Shown one piece after another: positions 1 through 9,898 of a stretch of 64,000 nucleotides of DNA (position 1 is the stretch's first letter; the number at the start of each line of letters is the position of its first letter). A program made the translations under genes and the position numbers. Below the pieces are notes generated by a model that had not been told where the DNA came from, made no database searches, and saw only the letters and a list, made by a program, of their open reading frames with translations. This DNA is from Selenomonadaceae bacterium (GTDB taxonomy: Bacteria > Bacillota > Negativicutes > Selenomonadales > Selenomonadaceae): the NCBI GenBank assembly GCA_017428215.1, contig JAFRRH010000049.1, forward strand, positions 22,246-86,245, given 5' to 3'.

Positions 1-270
1 GATCAAGTTTTAGCTTATATGCGCGGGCGGTTATTGTTCGTGTTTAACTTCTCGCCAACTAAATCGTTCACGGATTACGGCTTCCTCGTTCCAAAGGGCG
101 ACTATGATGTTATGCTCAACACCGACGATAAAGCTTTTGGCGGATTTGGCTTGACGGACGACAATGTTCCGCACTACACAAATTACGACCCCGTTTACGA
201 TAGACAAGATAAAGACTGGCTTAAATTGTACATACCGGCACGCACGGGCGTTGTCTTGTGGAAGAATTAA
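1..270 (+). CDS. glgB: 1,4-alpha-glucan branching enzyme, C-terminal fragment
   Basis: The window opens inside this gene in frame 1 and it stops at 268-270. The visible ~89 residues form the C-terminal beta domain of a GH13 branching enzyme: LLFVFNFSPTKSFTDYGF, then VMLNTDDKAFGGFG and the closing LKLYIPARTGVVLW. GlgB transfers alpha-1,4 glucan segments to make alpha-1,6 branches in glycogen. The catalytic barrel lies to the left of the window, so activity cannot be judged. A strong terminator follows. Confidence 0.88.
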   Translation, partial: DQVLAYMRGRLLFVFNFSPTKSFTDYGFLVPKGDYDVMLNTDDKAFGGFGLTDDNVPHYTNYDPVYDRQDKDWLKLYIPARTGVVLWKN

Positions 271-351
271 TCGATTTAATTTTTCTCTTGCAAATCATAC
301 ATAGACAAGAAAAATCCACCGTCGAATATGGCTAGGTGTCAGCTTGTATAC

Positions 352-387
352 AAAGCCCGTTTCAGGCTATTCCGAAACGGGCTTTTT
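352..387 (+). terminator. Rho-independent terminator of glgB
   Basis: A perfect 12-bp stem (AAAGCCCGTTTC at 352-363 with GAAACGGGCTTT at 374-385), a 10-nt loop and a T-run follow glgB by about 80 bases. Confidence 0.9.
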
Positions 388-485
388 GCTTTGATTTTCT
401 TCAATAAAGTAGAAAATAAGAGTGACTTGCATTTTGAATTTGATTAATCCTCGATATTGTATTCCTAATAACCTTCTCGATTTGT

Positions 486-1239
486 TGTAGTGATAGGTAA
501 CTCTTTGAATTAGTCTCTGAGTTTTCCCACACTCTACACCGTACAAGCGACTTTCATCGCATAAGGTGTGCCATCATACTTAAGCTAACTCCTCTAAAAC
601 TTTCACCGTTATAAACGTCCAAGAGTAGCACCGTTTTTCAGTGTGGGTTCTTCTCTTACTCGAATCTCTTGGAAAAGAACTTGTGTGATTTTTTCCCATT
701 ACAGAGCCTTCATTGGTTCGAGCTTCGCTTTTCAGCGCGAATTAAGCAGCTTATTTTCTTCGTCTGCACATTGTCTTTGACAACTCTGCGTCTTTCCTTG
801 TTCCGATAGCCTTATCTTTGCATATATCTTTAGGTTTTCGCTTTGAACCTGCAAGCTGGAATGTGCCTGTAACACATTAGGGTATTTCATAACTGCTATT
901 CTTACTAAACCCCACTTGCGCCGATTTCCCGACCATTGCATTTCTACAATGTTTACGTCTAGCCCCGTACATTCGCGAATTCGTCAGTCTCCTTTGAGAC
1001 ATTCTCACCGTAGCTAATTTATAGACCTCCGGCATATAGACAACACCAACTGTCTCCAGTCAGCTTTCCTCAACATTACTTGTTAGGGTTGTTCTCTGCC
1101 GACTTCACCGAGCTTCTGACGCGAACGTCAGTCGGAGTATTAAGGAAAACGTTTCGAGGCGTTACTCCCTCATTCCATTTTTCAGGCTATCAGTTCGCCT
1201 TTTCAGGCGCAGTAGCTTTTCACTACTGAACAAGTCGCG
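486..1239 (-). mobile_element. Group II intron relic lacking its reverse transcriptase ORF
   Basis: Read on the minus strand, this stretch starts at about 1239 with ACGCGACTTGTTCAGTAGTG, a decayed form of the GUGYG intron start. It then matches the 5' ribozyme half of the second relic at 50669-51232 over many conserved blocks (for example GACTGACGAATTCGCGAATG and GAGGAAAGCTGACTGGAG). Near its other end is a domain V-like hairpin (532-575) with a GCGATGAAAGTCGC core and a bulge, then a domain VI-like segment ending ACCTATCAC near 488. Both ends seem to be present, but there is no room for a reverse transcriptase. Either the ORF was deleted from domain IV or this is an ORF-less intron. The start base change suggests it no longer splices. 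Confidence 0.7.
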
Positions 1240-1305
1240 TAGCAATTCAAAAAGCTCTCGAGAGGCTCGGACTTTGTGATATGCTTTCACCTTTCATGGC
1301 TTTAG

Positions 1306-1524
1306 TTCTTCTGTGACGAGGAACTCGACGACGGCAGAACTAAATTTTCCTGCCTTGCTCATAAGCAACATCAACTTCCTAATGAACTCGACAACCTCAA
1401 ATTCCTTATTAAACTTGACCGCAAAGGAAAAAATAACGCCGTTTTTTATCGTTGCGCCAATCCTGACTTCGAGGAATATATTTCCAGCAAAAGTCTAAGA
1501 ACGTGTGTTCATAGAAAAAAGTAG
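1306..1524 (+). pseudogene. Open fragment without a start, unknown
   Basis: An open frame reads DEELDDGRTKFSCLAHKQ and continues through RCANPDFEEYISSKSLRT to a TAG at 1522-1524. It has no plausible start codon or ribosome site and sits between the intron relic and the IS relic. It is probably the 3' end of a disrupted gene. I do not recognise the family. Confidence 0.3.
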
Positions 1525-1539
1525 TATAATGAGCTTACT

Positions 1540-1977
1540 ATGAGAAAAAAATACGAAACAGATTTAACGGAAGAGCAATGGGAAGTTATAGAGCCTTTGT
1601 TCTTCAATATGAGAAAGTAAAAATGGGAAAAGCGAAATTTATAGTGCACAATGGGTTATTGGGTAGCAGGTCTAGCCACTTTTGCCTATTCGACTTTGAA
1701 GAAAATATGTGGTGATGGTGGTTATTGCGGCTCCTTTGTTTACGAAGCGTACAAGTACTTTGGCTTGAGAGTAGAGATATCGAAGAAACCAAAGCCGCAC
1801 GGTTGGTCAGTCTTATCAAAACGTTGGAGGGTAGAGAGAACTTTTTCTTGTCTTAATCACTCTCGCTGACTTTCTAAAGATTACGAACTGACTGTTGCTT
1901 CTGCTGATACCTTCATTAAAATTTCCCATATTCACACTTTACTCAAGCGTTTGGGAACACTGGTTCTTAAGTTTTAA
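1540..1977 (+). pseudogene. IS5-family transposase relic
   Basis: The frame starts KYETDLTEEQWEVIEPLF, the typical N-terminus of IS5-type DDE transposases, and stops at 1618-1620. After a deletion, C-terminal motifs resume in another frame: DGGYCGSFVYEAYKYFG (around the second catalytic Asp) and LSKRWRVERTFSCLNHSR. A further frameshift leads to LSKDYELTVASADTF and a stop at 1977. It is a fragment of a ~260-residue enzyme with frameshifts, so it cannot be active. Confidence 0.8.
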
Positions 1978-2007
1978 TTATCTCGTCGCTTAAGTTAATG
2001 CCATTGA

Positions 2008-2163
2008 GTCGAATGGGACGAAAACAAAATTGATTACCGCGATGAAAGCCACAGCGACGACGAAATTGATTTCAGCGATATTCCACGCATGACAAAAGAA
2101 TAATTGGCAAAATTTAAAACGGCGCGATTTCGTCAAAGAAAATCTCAAAATATTGCAAGCTGA
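2008..2163 (+). pseudogene. Possible BrnT/BrnA toxin-antitoxin remnant
   Basis: The frame opens VEWDENK, which resembles the start of BrnT ribonuclease toxins, and runs directly into DDEIDFSDIPRMTKE, which resembles the end of BrnA antitoxins. A TAA at 2101-2103 then splits it, and the same frame continues LAKFKTARFRQRKSQNIAS to a TGA at 2161. The simplest reading is a brnT-brnA pair collapsed by an internal deletion and then mutated. The match is short, so the family is an inference. Confidence 0.4.
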
Positions 2164-2173
2164 ACAAAAAATT

Positions 2174-2205
2174 ATCCCCTTCCAAAATCGGAGGGGGATT
2201 TTTTA
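2174..2205. terminator. Terminator-like hairpin between the BrnTA relic and fhaA
   Basis: ATCCCCTTCC (2174-2183) pairs imperfectly with GGAGGGGGAT (2190-2199) around a 6-nt loop. A T-run follows on the plus strand, with a shorter one on the minus strand. It lies just downstream of the leftward FHA gene and the rightward relic. Confidence 0.6.
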
Positions 2206-2973
2206 TAAAACTTTATAAGTTAGCGTCGTACGCCCGATTAAAATTTTGTCGCCGTCCTTAAGCTCGTGACGACTTATCGGTTTTTTATTGACGAATGTCC
2301 CGTTCAAACTGCCCGCGTCGTAGAGAACATGCCGGTGCCGTTCATAGGCAACATAAGCGTGAATTCGCGACGCGCTCTCATCATCAATAACGAAATCATT
2401 TGTAGTTTTGCGCCCAAGATAAATTTGCCGCTCGCCAAAAACAAGTTCCGACGTTTTATAATCGGTAAGAATTGCCAAATTATATTCGACTTTTCGCGGC
2501 GTGGCAGTTCGCATTGTCGCAACGATTGTTGTTTTGTCGGCAATGATTGTTTTATCGTCATTGGAAGCGTCCGTGCTTTCAATCAGCGTCTGTGATAACA
2601 CTTCATTTTCAAGATTAATAGTATCTTCTTCCTGGTCGCTCTCGTCAACGTAGCTTGACACAATAACAATCGCATTTTCGTCAGCCGTCATCTTTTTTAT
2701 CTTAACGGAAAGCACACCTTCCATAAAGCAATTTTCGCGAATAACTTTGCGCTCAACTGCCTCGTGCAGAGATTTAATTAATCGTGCCGCGCTCAATCGG
2801 TGACAATCTTCCTCGCAAAGATAAATTACATAGGAATTCGGAACGAAATTTTCTTTAGTTTTTTGCTTAGAAACTTCGCGTTCAAGTGCTTTTATCAATT
2901 CGTTAGGTTTAACTTCGCCGCGTCGCTGAAAAAAATTTGCCAGCTGTCCTGATATAACGCTTGCCAATTTCAA
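2203..2973 (-). CDS. FhaA-like FHA-domain protein
   Basis: 256 residues. The N-terminal ~110 residues resemble the FhaA N-terminal (DUF3662) domain (ALEREVSKQKTKENFVPNSY). An acidic, Thr-rich linker with repeated KTT/TTI motifs follows and may be phosphorylated. The C-terminal FHA domain (~180-256) has the phosphothreonine-binding signature LGRKTTNDFVIDD, SRIHA and NGTFVNKK. FHA domains read Ser/Thr kinase signalling and FhaA-type proteins act in envelope growth; no kinase gene is in the window. The start is TTG with AAAGGAGG eight bases upstream. A terminator separates it from rplQ, so it is its own unit. Confidence 0.82.
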   Translation of the reverse strand: MKLASVISGQLANFFQRRGEVKPNELIKALEREVSKQKTKENFVPNSYVIYLCEEDCHRLSAARLIKSLHEAVERKVIRENCFMEGVLSVKIKKMTADENAIVIVSSYVDESDQEEDTINLENEVLSQTLIESTDASNDDKTIIADKTTIVATMRTATPRKVEYNLAILTDYKTSELVFGERQIYLGRKTTNDFVIDDESASRIHAYVAYERHRHVLYDAGSLNGTFVNKKPISRHELKDGDKILIGRTTLTYKVL

Positions 2974-3002
2974 CTGCGCCGCCTCCTTTAAACTTCAAAA
3001 AA

Positions 3003-3036
3003 AATGCTCTCCAAGAAAATTGGACAGCATCTTTTT
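3003..3036 (-). terminator. Terminator of the ribosomal alpha operon
   Basis: GATGCTGTCC and GGAGAGCAT (3030-3004 on the minus strand) pair with one mismatch around a 9-nt loop, followed by a long U-run. It lies just after the rplQ stop. Confidence 0.85.
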
Positions 3037-3052
3037 TATAGTCAAAAATATT

Positions 3053-3391
3053 TTACACCAGCTCAATCCAAACCATAGGTGCGGCGTCTCCACGACGAGG
3101 CGCAACTTTTATAATTCTGGTGTAGCCGCCCGCACGATCGCTGTATTTTTCGGGAAGCTCCTCGAAAACTTTATGTACAACGTCTACATTAGCGACGAGA
3201 TTTATAGCTTGACGGCGTGCACTCAAGTCGCCGCGTTTAGCAAGTGTAACGACTTTCTCGGCGAATTTGCGAAGTTCTTTAGCTCGTGCCTCTGTCGTCT
3301 CAATGCGTTCATGTTGGAAAAGCGCAGTCAGCAAACTTTTAAACATTGCCTTGCGTGCACCGGTATTCCTGCCGAGTTTTCTATAGCTCAT
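3053..3391 (-). CDS. rplQ: 50S ribosomal protein L17
   Basis: 112 residues from [17 protein letters not shown] to MVWIELV, the usual bacterial L17 length. It is the last gene of the alpha operon. ATG at 3391 is preferred over an upstream TTG because AAGGAGG sits about 8 bases ahead. It follows rpoA closely, as in most Firmicutes. Confidence 0.97.
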   Translation of the reverse strand: MSYRKLGRNTGARKAMFKSLLTALFQHERIETTEARAKELRKFAEKVVTLAKRGDLSARRQAINLVANVDVVHKVFEELPEKYSDRAGGYTRIIKVAPRRGDAAPMVWIELV

Positions 3392-3415
3392 CAAGTTTCC
3401 TCCTTCCTGCGAAGT

Positions 3416-4519
3416 TTAATCGTCCAACAAGTTTATATTTGTCTGATTCGGCGAAGGCTTAAACGATACGCCGAGTTGATCCATAGTGTGTTTAATTTCT
3501 TCAAACGACTTGCGACCGAGATTGCGAACCTTCATCATTTCCTCTTCGGTTTTGTCAACCAATTCCGCTACAACGTGTATGCCCGCCCGCTTTAAGCAAT
3601 TCGTCGAACGAACGGACAATTCCAGCTCTTCGATAGGCTTTGTAAGATTTTTATCCATCGTCAAGGCAATGTCGTCTTTGGATTCTTTAGCGGAAGGCTC
3701 ATTATCTTCCTCTATTTCCTCGAAAGCAACGCTGTCCATGCTTTGGAAAAGTTTCATGTGCGCTATCAAAATCGACGCCGCCTTAGCAACTGCCTCTTCA
3801 GGGCGAAGCGTGCCATTTGTCCAAACTTCCAACGTTAATTTATCAAAGTCCATTTCATTGCCAACGCGAGTATCTGTCACGTCGTAATTGACGCGCAACA
3901 CCGGCGAGAAAATCGAATCAATCGGAATGGTGCCGATTATGTCATCGGGATTTCTATTTTTTTCCGCTTGGTCGTAGCCGCGTCCGCTCCGAGCTGTCAT
4001 TTCAATTTTAAGCTTGCCAGTTTCGTTAAGCCAAGCAATATGCAAGTCGGGATTTAAAATCTCAATGCTGGGGTCGCACTCAATATCAGCCGCAATAACT
4101 TCCCTGCGTCCGCCCGAATGTCCGCCATTTCTAATTTCCTCCTCAACGTCAATGTCAATTCGGAGGGAATAAGTTCTGGGCGGCGTCGCTGTAACTTGCG
4201 CAAAGTATTGCGGAGGTTGATTTTTTTCCTCGTCAATCTTCAAGCAGAGCTGTTTGATATTCAGCACAATATTTGTTACGTCTTCGCGAACGCCGGGGAT
4301 TGTAGAAAATTCATGGAGCACGCCATCAATCCTAATCGACGTAACCGCCGCGCCTTCCAAAGAGGAGAGAAGCATACGACGTAAGCTATTGCCGATTGTA
4401 ATTCCGTAGCCGCGTCCGAGCGGTTCACAGATAAATTTTCCGTAGCAACCGTCCTCGCTGACTTCGACCATTTCAATCTTCGGCGGCTTTTGGCTTTCGT
4501 TTTTATCGTTGTCAATCAC
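3416..4519 (-). CDS. rpoA: RNA polymerase alpha subunit, enlarged
   Basis: The dimerising platform of RNA polymerase. At 367 residues it is longer than the usual ~315-330. The N-terminal domain is clear ([19 protein letters not shown]), as is the C-terminal DNA-binding domain ([28 protein letters not shown]). The extra length is mostly at residues ~95-140 ([33 protein letters not shown]), within NTD subdomain 2, with some in the acidic interdomain linker. The start is GTG behind AAAGGAG. Confidence 0.96.
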   Translation of the reverse strand: MIDNDKNESQKPPKIEMVEVSEDGCYGKFICEPLGRGYGITIGNSLRRMLLSSLEGAAVTSIRIDGVLHEFSTIPGVREDVTNIVLNIKQLCLKIDEEKNQPPQYFAQVTATPPRTYSLRIDIDVEEEIRNGGHSGGRREVIAADIECDPSIEILNPDLHIAWLNETGKLKIEMTARSGRGYDQAEKNRNPDDIIGTIPIDSIFSPVLRVNYDVTDTRVGNEMDFDKLTLEVWTNGTLRPEEAVAKAASILIAHMKLFQSMDSVAFEEIEEDNEPSAKESKDDIALTMDKNLTKPIEELELSVRSTNCLKRAGIHVVAELVDKTEEEMMKVRNLGRKSFEEIKHTMDQLGVSFKPSPNQTNINLLDD

Positions 4520-4558
4520 AAAAATCCGCTCCTTTCACAGAAAATCTGTTGGGACGAA

Positions 4559-5164
4559 TTATCTGGAGTACAACTCAATAATAGACTGTTCGTTAACGGG
4601 AATGTCGCTGATGTCTTCGCGAGTCGGGAAACGAGTAACGGAGCCTTTGAGGTTAGCTTGATTAGAATCGAGCCACGGCGGAGCACTTAAGGCGTTGTTG
4701 ACTTCCTTAATAACCTTGAAAACTTCTTTGCCTTGACTTTTCTCGCAAACTTCAACGACATCGCCGACTTTTACCAATGCCGACGGAATATCAACGCGCT
4801 TGCCGTTAACGGTAATGTGACCATGACGGACGAATTGACGAGCTTGACGGCGGGTATTGGAAAAGCCCATACGGAAGACGACATTATCCAAGCGACGTTC
4901 AAGGAGTATAAGAAGATTTTCGCCTGTGACGCCAGGCATTTTTTTAGCCTTTTCGTAGTAGTTACGGAATTGACGCTCAAGGACGCCGTAAATAAATTTA
5001 GCCTTTTGTTTTTCTTTAAGCTGCAAGCCGTACTCGCTGACTTTACGAGCCATGCGCTGTTGCTGGTGTTTCTTCTCACCGACTTTGCGCGAACGACCGA
5101 TAACCGCCTGTTCAATTCCGAGTGCGCGGCAGCGTTTCAATGCGGGAGTTCTATCGATTGCCAT
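4559..5164 (-). CDS. rpsD: 30S ribosomal protein S4
   Basis: 201 residues, the primary 16S-binding assembly protein. The S4 RNA-binding domain covers ~92-155 ([32 protein letters not shown]). The N-terminus lacks the CxxC zinc ligands, so this is the zinc-independent form. Its place between rpsK and rpoA is the Clostridia/Negativicutes arrangement and allows S4 autoregulation of the alpha operon. Confidence 0.97.
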   Translation of the reverse strand: MAIDRTPALKRCRALGIEQAVIGRSRKVGEKKHQQQRMARKVSEYGLQLKEKQKAKFIYGVLERQFRNYYEKAKKMPGVTGENLLILLERRLDNVVFRMGFSNTRRQARQFVRHGHITVNGKRVDIPSALVKVGDVVEVCEKSQGKEVFKVIKEVNNALSAPPWLDSNQANLKGSVTRFPTREDISDIPVNEQSIIELYSR

Positions 5165-5179
5165 ATTTGCACCTCCAAA

Positions 5180-5572
5180 TTAAACTCTTCTGCGTTTAGG
5201 CGGACGACAGCCGTTGTGCGGAATAGGCGTCACGTCTTTAATCATGTTAACTTCCAGACCTGTAGCTTGGAGCGAACGGATAGCCGCCTCGCGTCCTGCG
5301 CCGGGACCTTTTACATAAACTTCGACTTGTTTCAAGCCGTGCTCCATAGCCGCCTTAGCCGCAGTTTCAGCTGCCATCTGCGCGGCGAAGGGAGTAGATT
5401 TACGCGAGCCACGAAAACCTAAGCCGCCCGCCGACGCCCAAGAAATTGCGTTGCCGCTTTTGTCGGTGAGCGTGACAATCGTATTATTAAACGTGGAGCT
5501 GATATGCGCCACGCCGTATTCAATATTCTTGCGAACTTTCTTTTTAGCGCGGACTGTTCTTTTTGTTGCCAC
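5180..5572 (-). CDS. rpsK: 30S ribosomal protein S11
   Basis: 130 residues of normal length. It contains [19 protein letters not shown] and the conserved C-terminal [15 protein letters not shown]. It forms the platform near the mRNA exit. The start is GTG preceded by AGGAGG. Confidence 0.97.
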   Translation of the reverse strand: MATKRTVRAKKKVRKNIEYGVAHISSTFNNTIVTLTDKSGNAISWASAGGLGFRGSRKSTPFAAQMAAETAAKAAMEHGLKQVEVYVKGPGAGREAAIRSLQATGLEVNMIKDVTPIPHNGCRPPKRRRV

Positions 5573-5593
5573 CTGTTTAGCCTCCTTTAAAGA

Positions 5594-5965
5594 TTATTCT
5601 TTCTTCTTGCCCTGAACGAGTTTTTTGGGACCCTTGCGAGTTCTAGCGTTGTTTTTGGTGTTCTGTCCACGAACAGGAAGACCGAGACGGTGACGGCGTC
5701 CGCGATAACAGCCAATATCAATGAGTCGCTTGATGTCCATCTGAACATCGCGGCGAAGGTCGCCCTCCACTACGAAGTTGTGGTCGATAGCATCACGAAG
5801 TTTAACAACCTCGTCATCCGTGAGATCTTTTGTCCGAGTGTCGGGGTTAACGCCCGTCATCGCAAGGATTTTCTGCGACGTGGGAAGTCCGATTCCGTAA
5901 ATATACGTAAGAGCATATTCAATTCTCTTGTCACGGGGCAAATCTACACCAGCTATACGTGCCAT
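5594..5965 (-). CDS. rpsM: 30S ribosomal protein S13
   Basis: 123 residues: [20 protein letters not shown], the helix-hairpin-helix region [28 protein letters not shown] and a basic tail that reaches the P-site. It is flanked by rpmJ and rpsK as usual. Confidence 0.97.
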   Translation of the reverse strand: MARIAGVDLPRDKRIEYALTYIYGIGLPTSQKILAMTGVNPDTRTKDLTDDEVVKLRDAIDHNFVVEGDLRRDVQMDIKRLIDIGCYRGRRHRLGLPVRGQNTKNNARTRKGPKKLVQGKKKE

Positions 5966-5980
5966 AAAATTTTCACCTCC

Positions 5981-6094
5981 TTAACCTTGACGCTGTTTAT
6001 GTTTGGGATTTTCGCATATAACCATAACGCGCCCTTTGCGCTTGATGATTTTGCATTTGTCACACAACTTTTTGACCGACGGTCTAACTTTCAT
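5981..6094 (-). CDS. rpmJ: 50S ribosomal protein L36
   Basis: A 37-residue ORF reading [20 protein letters not shown] and ending [11 protein letters not shown]. The CxxC...C...H zinc ligands are complete (Cys11, Cys14, Cys27, His32). It lies 15 bases upstream of rpsM in the standard infA-rpmJ-rpsM order. Confidence 0.95.
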   Translation of the reverse strand: MKVRPSVKKLCDKCKIIKRKGRVMVICENPKHKQRQG

Positions 6095-6152
6095 AATGCC
6101 CGCCTCCTAAACGATTCGATAATGTACCACGTTTTTTGATTATTGTCCATAG

Positions 6153-6371
6153 TTATTTAAAACGATAAGTGATTCTTCCGCGTGTCAAGTCGTAAGGCGT
6201 GAGTTCAATCGTAACTTTGTCGCCAGGAAGAATTCGGATAAAGTTCATGCGAATTTTCCCTGAAACGTGCGCTAAGACTTTGTGCCCGTTCGCCAACTCG
6301 ACTTGAAACATTGCATTCGGCAGAGCCTCCAAGACTTTGCCCTCGACTTCGATAACGTCTTGTTTTGACAT
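6153..6371 (-). CDS. infA: Translation initiation factor IF-1
   Basis: 72 residues, a single OB-fold protein that occupies the ribosomal A site during initiation. Typical motifs are [19 protein letters not shown] and [20 protein letters not shown]. It directly follows adk; the gene map that usually intervenes is absent. Confidence 0.97.
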   Translation of the reverse strand: MSKQDVIEVEGKVLEALPNAMFQVELANGHKVLAHVSGKIRMNFIRILPGDKVTIELTPYDLTRGRITYRFK

Positions 6372-6387
6372 GATTGCCGCCTCCGGT

Positions 6388-7038
6388 TTATTCCTGCACC
6401 GAGGTCAAAACGCTAACGAGATCTTCGGTGACTTTGTCAATGGGTTGTCTGCCGTCAATTTCGGTATAAACGCCCGCATTTTTGTAGTAGTCGATGAGCG
6501 GACGGGTTGACGCCTCGTAAGCATTGAGACGATTTTTCATAGTGGTTTCGTTATCGTCGGCGCGTTGATAAAGCTCGCCGCCGCATTCGTCGCAAGTGTC
6601 ACCTTTGGGCGGATTGAATTTTATGTGGTAAGTTGCGCCGCATTTCCTGCAAAGCCGACGCCCAACCGCACGTTCAATCAGATATTCTGCCGGAACATTT
6701 ATATTCAGCACGCAAGTAATTTTCTTGCCGAGTTCGTCGAGAATTTTATTAAGTGCGTCCGCCTGTTCGACTGTGCGCGGGAAGCCGTCAAGGATAAATC
6801 CGTTTTTGCAGTCGTCTTTAGCCAATCGCTCGCGAACGATACCGATTGTAATTTCGTCTGGAACGAGTTTTCCGGCGTCCATGCAAGCTTTAGCCGCCTT
6901 GCCAAGTTCCGTGCCTTCCTTAACCGCCGCTCTGAACATGTCACCCGTTGAGATTTGCGGGATATTAAATTTTTTTACGAGTTTAGCCGCCTGCGTACCC
7001 TTTCCGGCTCCAGGCGCACCCATTATTAATAGTTGCAT
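6388..7038 (-). CDS. adk: Adenylate kinase, zinc-lid form
   Basis: Converts ATP + AMP to 2 ADP in the cytoplasm. 216 residues. The P-loop [10 protein letters not shown] is at 7-16, and the AMP-binding [10 protein letters not shown] and DGFPRT motifs follow. The lid carries a four-cysteine zinc site (CRKC and CDEC at ~130-153), as in Gram-positive enzymes. It lies 10 bases after secY in the spc operon. Confidence 0.97.
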   Translation of the reverse strand: MQLLIMGAPGAGKGTQAAKLVKKFNIPQISTGDMFRAAVKEGTELGKAAKACMDAGKLVPDEITIGIVRERLAKDDCKNGFILDGFPRTVEQADALNKILDELGKKITCVLNINVPAEYLIERAVGRRLCRKCGATYHIKFNPPKGDTCDECGGELYQRADDNETTMKNRLNAYEASTRPLIDYYKNAGVYTEIDGRQPIDKVTEDLVSVLTSVQE

Positions 7039-7048
7039 TTTGGTTTCC

Positions 7049-8305
7049 TCATTTCATGAAGCCTTCATAGTGCCGCATAACGACCATTGCTTCGATTTGT
7101 TTCATTGTATGGAGCGCGACGCTTACGACAATCAATAACGCCGTCCCTCCGAAATATACGCCTTGAATGTGAGTTGCTCCGCCTATCAAATTCGGCAACA
7201 CCGCGATAAACGCCAGATACAACGAACCTGCCGTTACCAATCTTGTCAGCACATAATCCACATAATCCGCCGTCGGTTGTCCAGGTCTAATTCCAGGTAT
7301 GAACGCGCCGTATTTTTTGAGGTTGTCCGCCATGTCTGGTATCTTAACTGTGACCGCCGTATAAAAATACGTAAAGAAAATTATTAACACGACGTACAGG
7401 AAAGTTTGGAGTGGCGTGCCCCATTGCAGATGAGCCGCGATTTTTTGAATTGACGGATTGTCTATAAACTGCACAACCGTTATCGGGAACATTAACACTG
7501 ACGACGCGAAGATTATCGGAATGACGCCGGCGGGATTTACTTTCAGCGGCAAGTGGCTTTGATGTCCGCCATAAGCCCGCGCCCCGACAACTCGTTTTGC
7601 ATAGGTTATCGGAATTCGTCTAAGTGCCGCCTCGACGTAGATAACGAACACGATCATTGCGATTGCGATTAACGCGAACAATACGACGCTGAAATAATTT
7701 ATCGTGCCCGCTTGAACGTACTGATAAATCGTCGCGATATTTTTCGGCAATGCCGCCACGATACCCGCGAAGATTATCAGCGAAATTCCGTTGCCGACGC
7801 CCTGCGCGGTTATCTGTTCGCCTATCCACATTAAAAGCGTTGTGCCCGCCGTCAACGTTATGGCGATTATCAAGATGTTCACGGGATTTGGATTTAAGAC
7901 TGCCGCCTTAAGTCCGATTGACATGCCGACCGCTTGTGCAAATGCTAATACGACTGTCAATTTCCTCGTTACTCGCGTAGTTTTCTTGTGACCTTCCGCG
8001 CCTTCCTTTGACCATTGCTCCAAAGTCGGCACGACGACCGTTAACAACTGCATGATAATCGCCGCGTTGATGTAAGGCGTGATACTCATTGCAAAGATAG
8101 AAAATTTGCTGAACGCGCCGCCGGAGAATAAATCCAACAGCCCGAACAAACTCCCGTTGTTAAAGAGCTGTTCGATAGCCGTCGGATCTACTCCAGGTAC
8201 GGGAATGTGTGTGCCCATGCGGAACACTGCAAACATTATCAGCGTAAAAATTATTCGCTGCCTAAGCTCAGGAATCTTAAAGATATTTGAAAGAGCCGAC
8301 AGCAC
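7049..8305 (-). CDS. secY: Preprotein translocase channel subunit SecY
   Basis: 418 residues with about ten membrane helices, the protein-conducting channel. Conserved features include the plug region ([11 protein letters not shown]), the cytoplasmic loop [17 protein letters not shown] and the C-terminal GFMK. It starts one base after the rplO stop, which suggests translational coupling. Confidence 0.97.
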   Translation of the reverse strand: MLSALSNIFKIPELRQRIIFTLIMFAVFRMGTHIPVPGVDPTAIEQLFNNGSLFGLLDLFSGGAFSKFSIFAMSITPYINAAIIMQLLTVVVPTLEQWSKEGAEGHKKTTRVTRKLTVVLAFAQAVGMSIGLKAAVLNPNPVNILIIAITLTAGTTLLMWIGEQITAQGVGNGISLIIFAGIVAALPKNIATIYQYVQAGTINYFSVVLFALIAIAMIVFVIYVEAALRRIPITYAKRVVGARAYGGHQSHLPLKVNPAGVIPIIFASSVLMFPITVVQFIDNPSIQKIAAHLQWGTPLQTFLYVVLIIFFTYFYTAVTVKIPDMADNLKKYGAFIPGIRPGQPTADYVDYVLTRLVTAGSLYLAFIAVLPNLIGGATHIQGVYFGGTALLIVVSVALHTMKQIEAMVVMRHYEGFMK

Positions 8306-8306
8306 T

Positions 8307-8747
8307 TTAAATCACCTCAGCCGTCCCGCCGACAGCCTCAATCTTTTGAATAGCCGTCTTCGTGAACCCCTGCGCTTTAACGTTCAATTTTTTAGTCAAT
8401 TCGCCGTCGCCAAGAATCCTCACGCCGTCGAGGACATTTTTAAGGATACCAATTTCAACGAGTGCAACCGCGTCAACAGTAGTATCATCGTCAAAAATGT
8501 TGAGCGTCGCAACGTTGACTTCAGCATATTCCTTGCGCCAAATATTTTTAAAACCGCGTTTGGGCAAGCGACGATAAATCGGCATTTGCCCGCCTTCAAA
8601 ACCCGGACGGACGCCGCCGCCACTGCGAGATTTTTGCCCTTTGTGCCCGCGACCAGACGTTTTGCCACAACCGGAACCCGTGCCGCGTCCCAAGCGTGTT
8701 TTATCCTTGCGAGCACCTTCCGCAGGTTTAAGTTCGTGCAATTTCAT
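8307..8747 (-). CDS. rplO: 50S ribosomal protein L15
   Basis: 146 residues with the Gly/Arg-rich N-terminal tail ([20 protein letters not shown]) that penetrates the 23S core. It follows rpmD and precedes secY as usual. Confidence 0.97.
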   Translation of the reverse strand: MKLHELKPAEGARKDKTRLGRGTGSGCGKTSGRGHKGQKSRSGGGVRPGFEGGQMPIYRRLPKRGFKNIWRKEYAEVNVATLNIFDDDTTVDAVALVEIGILKNVLDGVRILGDGELTKKLNVKAQGFTKTAIQKIEAVGGTAEVI

Positions 8748-8767
8748 CAGCTAAACCCCCTTCCGAT

Positions 8768-8977
8768 TTATTTTTCAAGTGCAACCTTTGCCTCTTCTGC
8801 GACTTCCTCGACTTTCACGAGATGTTCAACCTTGTGAATTTGTCCACGAATTGTCGGAGAATCCGGCAGTATCGAAAAGGAATTTAACTTGCGCAAACCG
8901 AGCGAACGGACTGTTCTGCGTTGAGTTTCGGGACGACCGATTACGCTTCTGACCAATGTTATTTTCAATTTAGCCAC
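8768..8977 (-). CDS. rpmD: 50S ribosomal protein L30
   Basis: 69 residues starting at a GTG ([20 protein letters not shown]) with AAGGAGGG just upstream. The open frame extends further 5' but that part overlaps rpsE and has no ribosome site. A charged C-terminal tail ([16 protein letters not shown]) makes it slightly longer than the ~60-residue norm. Confidence 0.93.
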   Translation of the reverse strand: MAKLKITLVRSVIGRPETQRRTVRSLGLRKLNSFSILPDSPTIRGQIHKVEHLVKVEEVAEEAKVALEK

Positions 8978-8990
8978 GTGTCGACCCTCC

Positions 8991-9491
8991 TTAGTTAAAA
9001 AGCTCCGCAACAGTTTTGCCGCGCAATTCGGCGACAACTTCCGCACGCTTTAACATTTTCAAGCCCTCAAGCGTCGCACGCACCATATTATTAGGGTTGG
9101 ACGAGCCGAGAGATTTAGTCAAGATGTCGTGAACGCCAGCGAGTTCAAGTACCGCACGAGCAGGACCGCCCGCAATAACGCCAGTACCTTTGGACGCGGG
9201 ACGCAACATAACCCTACCCGCGCCGAATACGCCAACTACGCCGTGAGGTATTGAACGCTCTTTAAGAGCAACCTCGATTAAATTTTTCTTCGCATCGTCT
9301 ACGCCCTTGCGAATCGCTTCGGGAACTTCAGCCGCTTTGCCGAGTCCGACGCCGACTTTGCCGTTCTTGTTGCCGACGACGACCAACGCGCTGAATGAAA
9401 ATCTGCGACCGCCTTTGACGACCTTAGCAACACGATTTATAAAAACAACCTTCTCCTCGAATTCGGGAGTTTCAGTTTCATTTCGGGGCAT
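8991..9491 (-). CDS. rpsE: 30S ribosomal protein S5
   Basis: 166 residues. It has the N-terminal double-stranded RNA-binding fold ([20 protein letters not shown]) and the C-terminal [17 protein letters not shown]. Involved in decoding fidelity. Confidence 0.97.
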   Translation of the reverse strand: MPRNETETPEFEEKVVFINRVAKVVKGGRRFSFSALVVVGNKNGKVGVGLGKAAEVPEAIRKGVDDAKKNLIEVALKERSIPHGVVGVFGAGRVMLRPASKGTGVIAGGPARAVLELAGVHDILTKSLGSSNPNNMVRATLEGLKMLKRAEVVAELRGKTVAELFN

Positions 9492-9509
9492 TAGTTCAAC
9501 CTCCTTTGC

Positions 9510-9869
9510 TTAGAATTTCAATCCGCCCTCGCGAGCCGCCTGAGCTAATGCCGCAACTCGTCCGTGATAGATGTAGCCGCCTCTATCGAAAACGACTTCG
9601 CTGATACCTTTTTCAAGAGCCTTTTTAGCTATCGCCGTGCCGACAGCCTTAGCCGCCGCAATATTGCCGCCCGTGCCTTCAAAATCTTTATCGAGCGAAC
9701 TTGCCGCCGCGAGTGTAATGCCTTTATCGTCGTCGATAACCTGCGCGTAAATATGTTTAAGACTGCGGAACACATTCAAGCGCGGACGCTCTGCAGTGCC
9801 CGCAACACGATTGCGAACGCGCAAGTGTCTCTTTTGGCGAGTTTTATTTTTATCTGCCTTAAGGAGCAC
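9510..9869 (-). CDS. rplR: 50S ribosomal protein L18
   Basis: 119 residues, the 5S rRNA-binding protein ([18 protein letters not shown], ending AREGGLKF). It is normally directly downstream of rplF, but here two VOC genes intervene. Confidence 0.97.
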   Translation of the reverse strand: MLLKADKNKTRQKRHLRVRNRVAGTAERPRLNVFRSLKHIYAQVIDDDKGITLAAASSLDKDFEGTGGNIAAAKAVGTAIAKKALEKGISEVVFDRGGYIYHGRVAALAQAAREGGLKF

Positions 9870-9898
9870 TTAGGTTTCCTCCTTTAAAAATTTCTGAT

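Noticed and set aside
732..941. Minus-strand 69-codon ORF
   Set aside because: It lies within the ribozyme part of the intron relic; the related copy at 50669-51232 conserves RNA blocks, not this frame.
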